Source: Paenibacillus sinensis (GTDB taxonomy: Bacteria > Bacillota > Bacilli > Paenibacillales > Paenibacillaceae). From it: DNA of 64,000 bases. The notes beneath the pieces are model-generated. The model was given only the letters and a program-made list of their open reading frames with translations, did not search any database and was not told where the DNA came from. Positions within the stretch are counted from its first letter, which is position 1. Every line of letters begins with the position of its first letter. Location: contig NZ_JAHCMB010000139.1 of assembly GCF_019904155.1 (NCBI RefSeq), positions 1 to 64,000 of the forward strand. The letters run 5' to 3'. Position numbers and translations under genes: made by a program. Below, one piece after another: positions 8,219-16,896 of this stretch.

Positions 8219-8953
8219 GTGGAACCAACGATCAAGGCAGAAAACTTGAGCAAATCTTACGGCAGCGTCAAAGCGGTTGATCATCTGAATCTTTCGATTT
8301 GCCATGGCGAGGTATTCGGCTTGCTGGGTGCAAACGGTGCAGGCAAAAGTACGGCCATTGAGTGTATGCTAGGCACCAAAAAACAGGACAGCGGAACGAT
8401 CTCCATTTTGGGAATGAATCCGCTAAAAGAACGAAAGCAACTATTCGAGAGAGTCGGCGTTCAATTTCAGGAAGCCAATTACCAGGACAAAATAAAGGTG
8501 GCGGAGCTTTGCGAGGTCACTGCATCCCTGTACAAAACAGCGACGGATTATAGGGACCTGCTGCAGCAATTTGGGCTTTCAGACAAGCTGAAAAGCTATG
8601 TGAAAGAGCTTTCGGGAGGACAGAAGCAGCGGCTGTTCATCGTTCTAGCGTTAATCCCAAACCCCGATGTTGTATTTTTAGACGAGTTGACTACCGGGCT
8701 TGATGCGAGAGCCAGACGCGATGTATGGAGAAGCCTTTCCGACTTAAAAGCAAAAGGGTTAACCATTCTGTTGACCTCTCACTTCATGGATGAGGTGGAA
8801 ACCCTCTGCGACAAAATCATGATTCTGAAAAACGGGAAAAGCATATTCCACGGGACAGTGCGAGAAGCGGTTGCGGCCAGTCCTTATGAGAAATTTGAGG
8901 ATGCTTATCTGTGGTATACAGACGAGGAGGAGAAAGAAAATGCGAGCATTTAG
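8219..8953 (+). CDS. ABC transporter ATP-binding protein
   Basis: This 244-residue nucleotide-binding subunit has Walker A GANGAGKS (37-44), a Q-loop (VQFQE), the signature LSGGQKQR and Walker B VVFLDE. The motif after Walker B reads DELTTGLD, with leucine in place of the usual proline. A switch histidine is present in LLTSHFMDE. It belongs to the group that pairs with ABC-2 permeases for drug, antibiotic or lipid export. The GTG start at 8219 has AGGAGG 11 bases upstream. It overlaps the permease by 14 bases. The substrate cannot be told from sequence. Confidence 0.88.
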   Translation: MEPTIKAENLSKSYGSVKAVDHLNLSICHGEVFGLLGANGAGKSTAIECMLGTKKQDSGTISILGMNPLKERKQLFERVGVQFQEANYQDKIKVAELCEVTASLYKTATDYRDLLQQFGLSDKLKSYVKELSGGQKQRLFIVLALIPNPDVVFLDELTTGLDARARRDVWRSLSDLKAKGLTILLTSHFMDEVETLCDKIMILKNGKSIFHGTVREAVAASPYEKFEDAYLWYTDEEEKENASI

Positions 8954-9683
8954 GGCGCTGCTCAAAGCAGAATGTAAACTGTCTCTGAGGGGGATGGACA
9001 TGTTCATCTTTGCAATCTGCATGCCTGTCGTCGCCGTGATCATTTTAGGTGCGGTGTTCGGAAATAAACCAGCTTTCAATGGCGCGGCATATACCTTCCT
9101 GGAGCAATCTTTTGGTGCGGTGGCGACAATTGCCATTTGTGCCGGGGGAGTGATGGGACTTCCATTAGTGGTATCCGATTACCGGGGCAGGAGGATTCTA
9201 ATACGATTTAAAGTAACGCCAACCAGTCCTGCCCTAATACTAGCCGTACAGATTGCCGTCTATGCGCTCTATTCCATCGTTTCGCTGATCCTTGTTTACA
9301 TGACTGCAGCTATGTTCTTCGGTTATCAGCATCATGGCTCGTGGCTGCACTTTATCGGCGCATATTTACTGGTCATGGTATCCATGTTCAGTATAGGGCT
9401 ATTGGTGGGCGGGCTGGCACCAAACATGAAAGCGGCAAGTGCTGCTGCCAGCCTGCTGTATTTTCCGATGCTCCTTTTTTCCGGAGCTACCTTGCCTTAC
9501 GAAGTCATGCCTAGGGCGCTTCAAAAAGCGGCTGATCTATTGCCTCTGACACAGGGCATCAAGATGTTGAAGGCCGCGTCGCTTGACATGCCAATGGAGA
9601 GCGTTATCCTTCCCATAACTATAATGTTTGTACTTGCTGTGATTTGTGTGGGCATATCTCTTCGCTTGTTCAAATGGGAATAA
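8940..9683 (+). CDS. ABC-2 type permease
   Basis: This 247-residue membrane protein has about six hydrophobic segments and the ABC-2 layout, with the conserved late motif GATLPYEVMP before the last helices. The ATG at 8940 sits inside the end of the ATPase gene, with GAGGAGG upstream, so the two are translationally coupled. It should form the membrane channel of an exporter with the preceding ATPase. The merR-ATPase-permease cassette splits the obgE-pheB neighbourhood that is contiguous in B. subtilis, which suggests insertion. Confidence 0.85.
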   Translation: MRAFRALLKAECKLSLRGMDMFIFAICMPVVAVIILGAVFGNKPAFNGAAYTFLEQSFGAVATIAICAGGVMGLPLVVSDYRGRRILIRFKVTPTSPALILAVQIAVYALYSIVSLILVYMTAAMFFGYQHHGSWLHFIGAYLLVMVSMFSIGLLVGGLAPNMKAASAAASLLYFPMLLFSGATLPYEVMPRALQKAADLLPLTQGIKMLKAASLDMPMESVILPITIMFVLAVICVGISLRLFKWE

Positions 9684-9700
9684 TTCGCTGACCATAACAC

Positions 9701-9739
9701 AAAAAACCGGCGCGCCATCCCCGAAGGAAAGACGCGCCG
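9701..9739 (-). terminator. Intrinsic terminator after obgE
   Basis: The minus strand has a CGGCGCG / CGCGCCG stem followed by TTTTTT. It ends the spo0B-obgE transcript and faces the permease gene. Confidence 0.85.
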
Positions 9740-9773
9740 ATCCTGCTTGATTATATCCAAATTACCTCGCTGC

Positions 9774-11084
9774 TTAATAGTAGCTGCTGTTCTCTACAAA
9801 TTCGAACTCAAAGTCCGCGATCCGGACAATCGTGCCCTCAACGGCGCCGCGTCTGCGCAGCTCCTCATCGACACCCATATGGCGAAGCGTCCGGGCCAGC
9901 TTCAAAATGGCGTCATGCGAATTCAGCTGCATGCGCTTCAGCATTCTCTCGATCTTCTCGCTGTGAACAACATACGTTTCGTTATCCCGGGTAATAGTGA
10001 ACGAATCGTCCTCTGTCGGCTTCAGCTTGTACACTTTGCGTTCGTTGCTCTCCGTAACCTCTTCCACGGCCGGCGCCTGCGGAATGGAATCCAGCAGATC
10101 GGCGGCGCGGTAGAGCAGCTCTTGAATGCCTTGGCGTGTCAGCGAAGAGATCGGCAGAATCTCAAGATTCGGGATGACGCTCTCGGCACGCTCGCGGAAG
10201 GAAGCCAGGTTCGCCTCGGCCTCTTCCATATCCATCTTGTTGGCTGCGACAATCTGCGGCCGTTCGGCAAGCCCGACGTTGTACAGCTTCAGCTCGTCAT
10301 TGATCTTCACCCAGTCGTCAAAGGGATCTCGTCCCTCCGAACCGGCCATATCCACCACATGAATGATTATCCGCGTGCGTTCGATATGGCGGAGAAATTC
10401 ATGGCCAAGCCCCACGCCCTCATGGGCGCCTTCGATCAGTCCCGGCAGATCGGCCATCACAAAGCTGCGGCCGTCGCCAACATCCACCACTCCGAGATTG
10501 GGGGTGATCGTCGTGAAATGATAAGCTCCGATCTTGGGCTTGGCTGCGGAAACGACAGACAGCAGCGTGGATTTGCCTACGCTGGGAAAGCCGACCAGGC
10601 CAACGTCGGCCATGACCTTCAGCTCCAGCACCACATAGCGCTCCTGCCCCTCTTCCCCATTCTCCGCAAGCTCCGGAGCGGGATTGTTCGGGGTGGCGAA
10701 CCGGATGTTGCCACGGCCGCCGCGGCCGCCCTTGGCCACGACAACCTCTTGGCCGTGGCGGGTCATATCGGCGATTACTTCGCCGGAATCGTCATCAATC
10801 AGTACGGTTCCCGGCGGAATGCGGACGATCATATCGTCAGCCCCCGCGCCGTGCTGGCTCTTGTTGCGGCCCTTCTCTCCCCGCTGGGCTTTGAAATGCC
10901 GCTGGTAGCGGAAGTCCATCAGCGTGCGCAGACCTTCATCCACACGGAAGATCACGTCGCCGCCCCTGCCGCCGTCACCGCCGGCAGGACCTCCCTCCGG
11001 CACGTATTTCTCGCGCCGGAAAGCCACCAGACCGTCGCCGCCGTCACCGGCTTTGACGTAGATTTTGGCTTTATCTACAAACAT
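9774..11084 (-). CDS. obgE: GTPase Obg/CgtA
   Basis: This 436-residue GTPase has a glycine-rich N-terminal Obg domain (about 1-157), a central G domain with GFPSVGKST (P-loop), DLPGLIEGA and NKMD, and a C-terminal OCT domain (about 350-425). It acts in 50S ribosome assembly and in entry to sporulation and stress responses. The start has GGAAGGTGAG upstream. It is 21 bases after spo0B, matching the spo0B-obg pairing in Bacillales. Confidence 0.97.
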   Translation of the reverse strand: MFVDKAKIYVKAGDGGDGLVAFRREKYVPEGGPAGGDGGRGGDVIFRVDEGLRTLMDFRYQRHFKAQRGEKGRNKSQHGAGADDMIVRIPPGTVLIDDDSGEVIADMTRHGQEVVVAKGGRGGRGNIRFATPNNPAPELAENGEEGQERYVVLELKVMADVGLVGFPSVGKSTLLSVVSAAKPKIGAYHFTTITPNLGVVDVGDGRSFVMADLPGLIEGAHEGVGLGHEFLRHIERTRIIIHVVDMAGSEGRDPFDDWVKINDELKLYNVGLAERPQIVAANKMDMEEAEANLASFRERAESVIPNLEILPISSLTRQGIQELLYRAADLLDSIPQAPAVEEVTESNERKVYKLKPTEDDSFTITRDNETYVVHSEKIERMLKRMQLNSHDAILKLARTLRHMGVDEELRRRGAVEGTIVRIADFEFEFVENSSYY

Positions 11085-11105
11085 GGATATCTCACCTTCC
11101 CTTAC

Positions 11106-11855
11106 TTACATTCCGATCGGCAGGCGAAGCTCCAAATCCATCCGGTTGTTCCCGGACCTCTCTCTCCGGACAAGCTTGCTCTGCACTGTATTTTTTACAA
11201 CAAGTTCCCGGAAACCCGCTCCGCCTTTAAGGCCTTCACCTTCTGCACAGAAAGCGACTACGGCATCCCCGTCTTCCTGCCAGAACGAAATACTCAGCTG
11301 ACGCGGCTCTCCAGAAAGCCCCGTCCCTCCAAACTGGCATGCTCTGACCGCTCCGATCACCGCCGAGGTCAGCTCCTCACCGGCTTCGGGAGACAGCTTA
11401 TCCCCGAGCTGAAGCCCTTCCTCTACTTCAACGTTCAGCTCCAGATTTCCGCCCACCGTACGGTAGGATTGGAGAAAGAAGACGAGAGAGGGGATACCCA
11501 GCTTGGATATGCGGCTGTCCAGCGCGATACGTTCTTTTATTCTTTCCACAGTCTGCACCGATTTATCAGGCTTGTTGAGCTGAATGTATCCGTATAAGAC
11601 CTGGAGATCATTCATCCAATCATGGCGATGGTGATTCAATGTCCGGATCGCCGCCTGCTGAAGCGCGCGTTCCTGCCGTTGGCGTTCTCTTTCGCCATCC
11701 GCGCAAATCGCACGTGCGGAGGCCAACACTGCTCCTGCGCCCCATGCCGCAGCCAGCAGACCAGCCCAGCGCGTGGGCCAGATCCAGGCGATTGCGGCCG
11801 GCACCGCGAGCGATGCCATCGAAATACCCAATGCCATTTTCCAGGATTTCATCAT
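11106..11855 (-). CDS. spo0B: Sporulation phosphotransferase Spo0B
   Basis: This 249-residue protein relays phosphate from Spo0F to Spo0A. The phosphorylated histidine is expected at H78 in NHHRHDWMN. Two hydrophobic segments precede it (about 8-25 and 30-48), so it may be membrane-tethered, unlike the soluble B. subtilis protein. The C-terminal part is a degenerate ATPase-like fold without a clear ATP-binding N box. Two adjacent ATG codons (11855 and 11852) are possible starts after GGGACGGGG. It sits between rpmA and obgE. Confidence 0.88.
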   Translation of the reverse strand: MMKSWKMALGISMASLAVPAAIAWIWPTRWAGLLAAAWGAGAVLASARAICADGERERQRQERALQQAAIRTLNHHRHDWMNDLQVLYGYIQLNKPDKSVQTVERIKERIALDSRISKLGIPSLVFFLQSYRTVGGNLELNVEVEEGLQLGDKLSPEAGEELTSAVIGAVRACQFGGTGLSGEPRQLSISFWQEDGDAVVAFCAEGEGLKGGAGFRELVVKNTVQSKLVRRERSGNNRMDLELRLPIGM

Positions 11856-12025
11856 TTACCCCGTCCCTCTTACGTTCGTGAATGATCCACGCCTGCCGCA
11901 GGCCGAACTACCTCATGTTTACCCAGTATACCATACGAAATCCCGCGAATTCACCAGAAAGAGGAAGAAATTCAGGGCGGACCGGTCTGTGAATGTGGCG
12001 GGAACGGTGGGACGCTTCGACACTT

Positions 12026-12057
12026 AAAAAAGCCCCCGGCTTTCATGCCGGGGGCTT
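12026..12057 (-). terminator. Intrinsic terminator after rpmA
   Basis: The minus strand has a very stable CCCCCGGC / GCCGGGGG stem with loop ATGAAA, followed by TTTTTT. It separates the ribosomal protein operon from spo0B. Confidence 0.92.
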
Positions 12058-12080
12058 CTAACCAGTTATGGCAGGTGAGC

Positions 12081-12392
12081 TTAGACTTCCAGAGCCGCCG
12101 CTACCGGAGCGACTTCTACCGGGTAGACGCTCACTTTCTTGCGATCGCGTCCCAGACGCTCGAACTTCACAACGCCGTCCACTTTGGCGAACAGGGTATC
12201 GTCCTTGCCGATGCCCACATTCGTACCAGGGTGAATTTTCGTTCCGCGCTGACGAACCAGGATGCTTCCGCCAGTAACGGCTTGACCGTCGGCACGCTTA
12301 ACGCCAAGACGTTTCGCGTGGCTGTCACGACCGTTCTTTGTGGAACCTACACCTTTCTTCGATGCGAAGAGCTGAAGATCAAATTTCAACAT
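12081..12392 (-). CDS. rpmA: 50S ribosomal protein L27 with cleavable N-terminal extension
   Basis: This 103-residue L27 begins [10 protein letters not shown] before the conserved [14 protein letters not shown]. In Firmicutes this extension is cut off by the protease Prp to expose the residues that reach the peptidyl-transferase centre. The cleavage motif reads LQLFA rather than the more common LQFFA. The protease gene lies 18 bases upstream in the same operon. Confidence 0.97.
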   Translation of the reverse strand: MLKFDLQLFASKKGVGSTKNGRDSHAKRLGVKRADGQAVTGGSILVRQRGTKIHPGTNVGIGKDDTLFAKVDGVVKFERLGRDRKKVSVYPVEVAPVAAALEV

Positions 12393-12410
12393 GCTGTCTA
12401 CCTCCTTCTT

Positions 12411-12746
12411 TTAAAGAGTAACTTCCTGTATTTTGATATACTTACCGTACGATTGTGCGATAATACCCAGCATAACGACCATGGACTCCAGCAGAAGCTG
12501 GACTTTCGCTGCGGTTTCTGCATCATCGATAGGAACCATCGTTGCGCTTAAGAAACCGTCCTTCATGGTAGAATCCAGCACGACTCCGGTGAGGGTCTCG
12601 ATTGCGTTCACCGTTCCGGCCGTAGCCGTTGAAACGCCGGCGCATACGATATCTCTTCCCCGTCTGTCGTATTCGGCATGGCCTCTTACAGCGAAAGCGA
12701 TAATCGATCCTTGGGGAGAAGAACGTGTGATGCGTACGTTAATCAT
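12411..12746 (-). CDS. prp: Ribosomal-processing cysteine protease Prp
   Basis: This 111-residue protease removes the N-terminal extension of L27. The catalytic pair is H23 (RGHAEYD) and C35 (DIVCAGVS). Length and position between rplU and rpmA match the YsxB/Prp family exactly. It is needed in organisms whose L27 has the extension, as here. Confidence 0.94.
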   Translation of the reverse strand: MINVRITRSSPQGSIIAFAVRGHAEYDRRGRDIVCAGVSTATAGTVNAIETLTGVVLDSTMKDGFLSATMVPIDDAETAAKVQLLLESMVVMLGIIAQSYGKYIKIQEVTL

Positions 12747-12759
12747 TCAACGCACCTTC

Positions 12760-13071
12760 TTACGCTTGGATCTTCTCGATCGTTACTTTCGTGTATGGCT
12801 GACGATGGCCTTGCTTCTTGTGGTAGTTCTTCTTCGGTTTGTATTTGTATACGACAACCTTCTGACCCTTACCATGCTTCTCCACCTTCGCCGTTACGGA
12901 AGCGCCGCTTACGAGCGGAGTACCCGCCGTCAGACCGCCTTCGTTCGATACAGCCAGGACACGGTCAAACGTTACGCTTGCTCCGTCTTCCGCGTTCAGC
13001 TTCTCGATGTACAATACATCGCCCTCTTGAACTTTGTATTGCTTGCCGCCAGTTTCAATAATTGCATACAT
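12760..13071 (-). CDS. rplU: 50S ribosomal protein L21
   Basis: This 103-residue ribosomal protein starts [14 protein letters not shown] and ends with the basic [11 protein letters not shown] region, both typical of L21. GAGGAGGTG lies upstream of the ATG. It is the first gene of rplU-prp-rpmA. Confidence 0.98.
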   Translation of the reverse strand: MYAIIETGGKQYKVQEGDVLYIEKLNAEDGASVTFDRVLAVSNEGGLTAGTPLVSGASVTAKVEKHGKGQKVVVYKYKPKKNYHKKQGHRQPYTKVTIEKIQA

Positions 13072-13192
13072 GCTAGTTGCACCTCCTCATGTCTCAGACT
13101 CGCCTAATCCAGGTGGCTGTCCTGAAAGGACCGCGCTTGGAGTACCTGATCGGAGCGGTTACAGCATGTGATGGCACTCTACCAACACATAC
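13072..13192 (-). promoter_or_regulatory. rplU 5' leader, candidate L21 autoregulatory leader
   Basis: About 120 bases separate the predicted start site from rplU. The minus strand contains a GGTCCTTTCAGGACAGCC hairpin region and other pairings. Bacillales have a known structured L21 leader at this place. I cannot confirm the family fold by eye. Confidence 0.45.
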
Positions 13193-13198
13193 TTGATG

Positions 13199-13227
13199 AT
13201 AGTAACACAAAACCATTCTTCAGTCAA
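13199..13227 (-). promoter_or_regulatory. SigA promoter of rplU-prp-rpmA
   Basis: The minus strand reads TTGACT-N17-TACTAT, a good SigA match, about 130 bases upstream of rplU. Confidence 0.7.
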
Positions 13228-13294
13228 ACCAAATCTCAAACGTCCAATCAAAGGTCAAGCTTCAATCCAAAACCAGGCTACAGCCTTTAAGCCG

Positions 13295-14545
13295 CTAGTC
13301 CTCCGCCGCAAAATCCGGCGTTACGCTCCGTCCCGTTCCACCGCAGCAGGGACAGGGAATCTGGACGACGCCGGATGTCTGGCGCGCTTTTTTACGTGTC
13401 ATTTCCAGGAGACCCAGCCGGGTCCAGCCCAAAATATGCGTCTTCGTTCGGTCCTTCGCCAGCACGCTTTCCAGCCTGTCAGTAACCAGCCTGCGGTGCT
13501 CCTCCTGCTCCATGTCGATAAAATCGACGATAATAATACCGCCGGTATCCCGCAGGCGGATCAGTCTGCCGATCTCCTCAGCCGCTAGCAGGTTCGTCCG
13601 CGTCACCGTCTCCTCCAGCGTTGAACCACCTGTGTACTGGGCTGTGTTGACATCGATAACGGTGAACGCCTCGGTCTCATCCCAAATCAGCGTGCCTCCG
13701 CCGTCCAGCATGATTTTGCGGGCGAAGCTGCGGTTCAGCTCGTCCCATATCCGGTAACGGACAAAGACCGAATCGCCGGTCTCGTCCAGCTTGACTGCGC
13801 CGGAGCGGCCGGGAGCCATATCCTCGAGAAACTCTTCAGCCTCTTTGGCAGCTTGAGCCGAGTCAATGATAAGCTCGTCCTGCTTCGGGTCAAAGGCGTC
13901 CCGGATAAAACGCTGGACAATGCTGAGATCACGGTGCAGAAGCGCAGGAGCCTCGGCCCCAGCGGCCCTGCGCATAATTCCCTTCCACTGCGCCCGAAGC
14001 AGTTCAAGGTCGCCTTCCACCGCTTCCGAAGGCTCGTCTTCCGCCACTGTGCGCATAATAAGGCCCTCTTCGTCCTTCCGCAGACGTTCGCCCAGCGCCT
14101 TGAGCCGATTCCGCTCGGAATCGCGGACAATTTTTTTGGAGACACCTACATACTCGGCAGATGGCATATAAACCATCCAACGTCCGGGCAGCGTATAATG
14201 CGTCGTGACCCGGGCCCCCTTTCCGCCGCGAGGCTCCTTTCGGACTTGAACGACAATTTCCTGCCCCGGATGCAGCAGCGTATCGATGGAAGGCTTCACG
14301 AGAGGCTGCTTCTCCAGATGCGGATGCAGCACGTCGTCTATATATAGAAATGCGTTCTTTTTCTGTCCGATATCGACAAAAGCGGCTTGCATACCGGGCA
14401 GCACATTGATTACTCTCCCTTTGTAATAACTTCCTACCAGTCCTTCCTGTCCTCCGTGTTCGGCGGCATATTCTACAAGCTTCCCTTCATCCAGAAGGGC
14501 CATACGGGTCATTTGCTCCGAACAGTGAACGATCATTTGTTTCAT
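13295..14545 (-). CDS. rng: Ribonuclease E/G family protein
   Basis: This 416-residue endoribonuclease has the S1-like region (about 35-120), the catalytic DNase I-like core with DVNTAQYTGG and IIIVDFIDM metal-binding segments, and the zinc-link CPCC near the C-terminus (PCPCCGGTGRS). Length matches RNase G rather than the longer RNase E. B. subtilis lacks this family and has rplU directly after spoIVFB. The ATG at 14545 follows AGAGGTG; the frame upstream overlaps spoIVFB. It lies 17 bases after spoIVFB and so may be co-transcribed with it. Confidence 0.93.
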   Translation of the reverse strand: MKQMIVHCSEQMTRMALLDEGKLVEYAAEHGGQEGLVGSYYKGRVINVLPGMQAAFVDIGQKKNAFLYIDDVLHPHLEKQPLVKPSIDTLLHPGQEIVVQVRKEPRGGKGARVTTHYTLPGRWMVYMPSAEYVGVSKKIVRDSERNRLKALGERLRKDEEGLIMRTVAEDEPSEAVEGDLELLRAQWKGIMRRAAGAEAPALLHRDLSIVQRFIRDAFDPKQDELIIDSAQAAKEAEEFLEDMAPGRSGAVKLDETGDSVFVRYRIWDELNRSFARKIMLDGGGTLIWDETEAFTVIDVNTAQYTGGSTLEETVTRTNLLAAEEIGRLIRLRDTGGIIIVDFIDMEQEEHRRLVTDRLESVLAKDRTKTHILGWTRLGLLEMTRKKARQTSGVVQIPCPCCGGTGRSVTPDFAAED

Positions 14546-14562
14546 GGCTTCACCTCTGGTTC

Positions 14563-15405
14563 TCACATTCCAAAATAAGACGAGAGCAAACGCTGCTCCG
14601 GCACAACGGCCGTCACGCTCCCCTCGGCATCCAGCACATAGATTAAATGATACCGGTTCCGCTTAAATAGACGCAATATCTCATCCAAAGGTTTCGCATA
14701 AGAAGCAACAATCGGACTGGCCGGACTCCCCTTGTCCCGGTATTGCTCGTACAAAATCTCCCTTTTCATCAAAAAAGAAAGGAACCGGTACGGCAGATTA
14801 CGATGATCCGTAATGTTGGAATAGAGCAAAAATCCGGCGATCAGGAGCAGATTCAACCGGAGACCTCCGCCGTATTCCAGCGGCAGCAGCGCATAGACGC
14901 CCACCGCGGCGCTGAAGACGACGCTGACCCTGCCGCACCAGAGCAGCGACGAATAATAAGGGACCTGGAGGCTGACGGCAGCCTGTACGATTTTGCCCCC
15001 GTCAAGAGGAAGGATGGGCAGCAGATTGAACAAGGCGATCATCAAATTCGCGTGAATCAAATAGTTCATGAAAGCCGGATTTCCCCAGCCTATGGCTTTC
15101 AGCAGCAGCACGGCCAGGATCAGAAGGACATTCTGAAGCGGCCCGGCTATGGCGATGCCGATCTCCCGGAAGGCGGTAAGACGGCCGTTATCCTCGATAA
15201 CCGCCACGCCCCCGAAGGGGAGCAGCTGCACGGATTTGACGGAGGCTCCGGCAAGTTCGGCAGCCCAGACATGTCCGAGCTCATGGATGAGCACAATGGC
15301 GAACAGCGTGATCAGTTCGAGGAATTGTCCGGTGACAATCGACAGCAGCAGGATGATAACGAACAGCGGATGCAGGGAGAAGGCAATGCCTTTTAGCCTA
15401 ATCAA
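14563..15405 (-). CDS. spoIVFB: Intramembrane metalloprotease SpoIVFB
   Basis: This 280-residue site-2 protease of the M50 family releases active SigK in the mother cell. Zinc ligands are H41 and H45 in HELGH and D135 in NLLPILPLDGG. There are about six membrane segments, then a C-terminal CBS-like domain (about 225-275) that senses ATP in the B. subtilis enzyme. The predicted TTG start at 15405 overlaps spoIVFA by 8 bases, and GGAAGAG lies upstream. The adjacent spoIVFA supports the assignment. Confidence 0.9.
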   Translation of the reverse strand: MIRLKGIAFSLHPLFVIILLLSIVTGQFLELITLFAIVLIHELGHVWAAELAGASVKSVQLLPFGGVAVIEDNGRLTAFREIGIAIAGPLQNVLLILAVLLLKAIGWGNPAFMNYLIHANLMIALFNLLPILPLDGGKIVQAAVSLQVPYYSSLLWCGRVSVVFSAAVGVYALLPLEYGGGLRLNLLLIAGFLLYSNITDHRNLPYRFLSFLMKREILYEQYRDKGSPASPIVASYAKPLDEILRLFKRNRYHLIYVLDAEGSVTAVVPEQRLLSSYFGM

Positions 15406-16237
15406 AGGTAATCTCTTCCGTGGGGTCTACGTACTTCTTATCCTTCATCAGTGAAAAATACAGCAGATTGGCCGAAGCGCCTGCCGGCTCCTGCAGCCAT
15501 CCGACGGTATCCCCGCTCTCCAGCCAGTCATTCGCCTTCAGCTTCGTCCCGCTCAGGTGGCCATACTCGGCGGTTAGCCCCCCCGTATGCTGAATCGCTA
15601 CTCTGATTCCCCCTCCGGTCTCTTTTGTTACGGACAGCACTCTTCCGATATCGATGCTCTTCACTGTCACGCCGGGTCCCGTCTCCGAGGAAGGAACGAC
15701 TTCGATCCCTTTAAGCGAAACGGCGAACGGTCTGACGATGCTTCCGGTCAGGGGGGCGGTCAGTCTGCCGGCGGCGGTGACTTTGCGGGCGGGCTGCTCC
15801 CCATTTTCGAACATCGGGATAAAGGCGGGAGCGCCGTCGAAATAACGGTCATACCAGGTCCGGACGGAAGCGAAATTCATATCCTTGTTCAGCGCGTCGG
15901 CCACCACATCCTGCACACGGTACGCCCAGGGCTGCTTGATCAGGAACACGCCCCAGACCACGCCAAAAAGAAGTGCGCTTGCGATCATTCGCCGCATCAA
16001 TCCCTGCCAAAACCTCGGCTTGTTGAGGTTCCCTTCGTCTTCCCAATCCATTTTCCGGGTCTTCCAGGCTTTCTCGGGGTCAGGCTCTCCGTTCTCTCCG
16101 GCAACGCGTTTCCGCCAGTCCTCGATTCCCGGACTCCCCGGAGCTTTGAAGAACGACTCTCCGGTGGTATCGCGGTTATGGCCGCGCCAATCCCGGATAT
16201 CTTTGCGATCTTTTTCATCCCTTGCTTTGTAACCCAT
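15398..16237 (-). CDS. spoIVFA: SpoIVFA-like M23-family regulator
   Basis: This 279-residue protein has a charged cytoplasmic N-terminus, one membrane segment (about residues 87-104) and an extracytoplasmic M23-like domain (about 170-275). The M23 domain keeps YGHLS but lacks the second histidine motif, reading LYFSLMKD where active enzymes have HxH. It is therefore probably an inactive scaffold that tethers and inhibits SpoIVFB, as in B. subtilis. The ATG at 16237 follows GGAGGG. It overlaps spoIVFB. Confidence 0.87.
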   Translation of the reverse strand: MGYKARDEKDRKDIRDWRGHNRDTTGESFFKAPGSPGIEDWRKRVAGENGEPDPEKAWKTRKMDWEDEGNLNKPRFWQGLMRRMIASALLFGVVWGVFLIKQPWAYRVQDVVADALNKDMNFASVRTWYDRYFDGAPAFIPMFENGEQPARKVTAAGRLTAPLTGSIVRPFAVSLKGIEVVPSSETGPGVTVKSIDIGRVLSVTKETGGGIRVAIQHTGGLTAEYGHLSGTKLKANDWLESGDTVGWLQEPAGASANLLYFSLMKDKKYVDPTEEITFD

Positions 16238-16506
16238 ACTGATCCCTCCGGCGGGCTTGTTTGCTCTCATTCTATGAGCTCAGTAAGCCTGTTTAGAACC
16301 GGATGGAAATCTGCTATAAACATGTCGATTTATTAAGGGAGCGAAAGGAGGATGGAGTGCGGAGGACTTGCACGGCTATCCTATCCTTTCGAGCTTTAAC
16401 TACTCCTGTTTCTTACTTCGGAATAACCGGCTCCCTTCCCGTTCCTACGCTCAGTTAATTAAGGGAACTTTCTTACTGCTCTAAGCACCAAGGTATAACG
16501 GGGAGG

Positions 16507-16768
16507 TTGTATGAATGTGTGAACGCTAAATTACCGGCCATCGCCGTGCTGCTTGCCGCGGTTCTGTGTGGTACTACGGGTACGGTGCAGAGGTTGGCCC
16601 CGTCATCCGGCGTCTCACCGCTCGCCCTCGGAGTGGTTCGGCTGGCCGCGTGGCGATGTGCCTGCTTATGGCAGAACAGCGCCACGGAAATCTGAAGTTC
16701 AAGGCCCTCCGACGGCCTGACTTCTAACCGCCTCGATCGGCATGGCCAACTATCAGCCGGACTTCTGA
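16507..16768 (+). pseudogene. Decayed EamA/DMT-type transporter fragment
   Basis: Frame one (from about 16519) encodes LPAIAVLLAAVLCGTTGTVQ, the typical first helix of EamA permeases, up to a stop at 16695. The family sequence continues in a second frame as GNLKFKALRRPDF and in a third as GMANYQPDF, ending at 16768. So at least two frameshifts and a large 3' loss are seen in about 90 codons of a family normally near 300 residues. GGGGAGG lies just upstream. The flanks 16238-16506 and 16769-16796 show no other gene. Confidence 0.75.
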
Positions 16769-16796
16769 TGACGATAGAGGGAGAGTGACGTCCTCC

Positions 16797-16856
16797 ACAA
16801 AAATACAGCCCGCGTCTTTCGTGTGAGTATACGTACATGAAAGACGCGGGCTGTAT
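16797..16856 (-). terminator. Long-stem terminator after minD
   Basis: An 18-bp perfect stem (16803-16820 with 16839-16856) is followed on the minus strand by TTTTTG. It ends the mreBCD-minCD transcript. Confidence 0.88.
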
Positions 16857-16896
16857 GCATGTTAAGCCGTATGATCAGTGGATTGAAGGGCTCGTC

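Noticed and set aside
9747..11597. 616-codon open frame on the plus strand
   Set aside because: It lies opposite obgE and spo0B, both with clear domains and ribosome sites. Its translation is rich in H, R, D and L without recognisable motifs, which is typical of an antisense shadow.
14563..14566. Longer start for RNase G at 14566 overlapping spoIVFB
   Set aside because: The ATG at 14545 has a proper AGAGGTG site and gives the usual family N-terminus.
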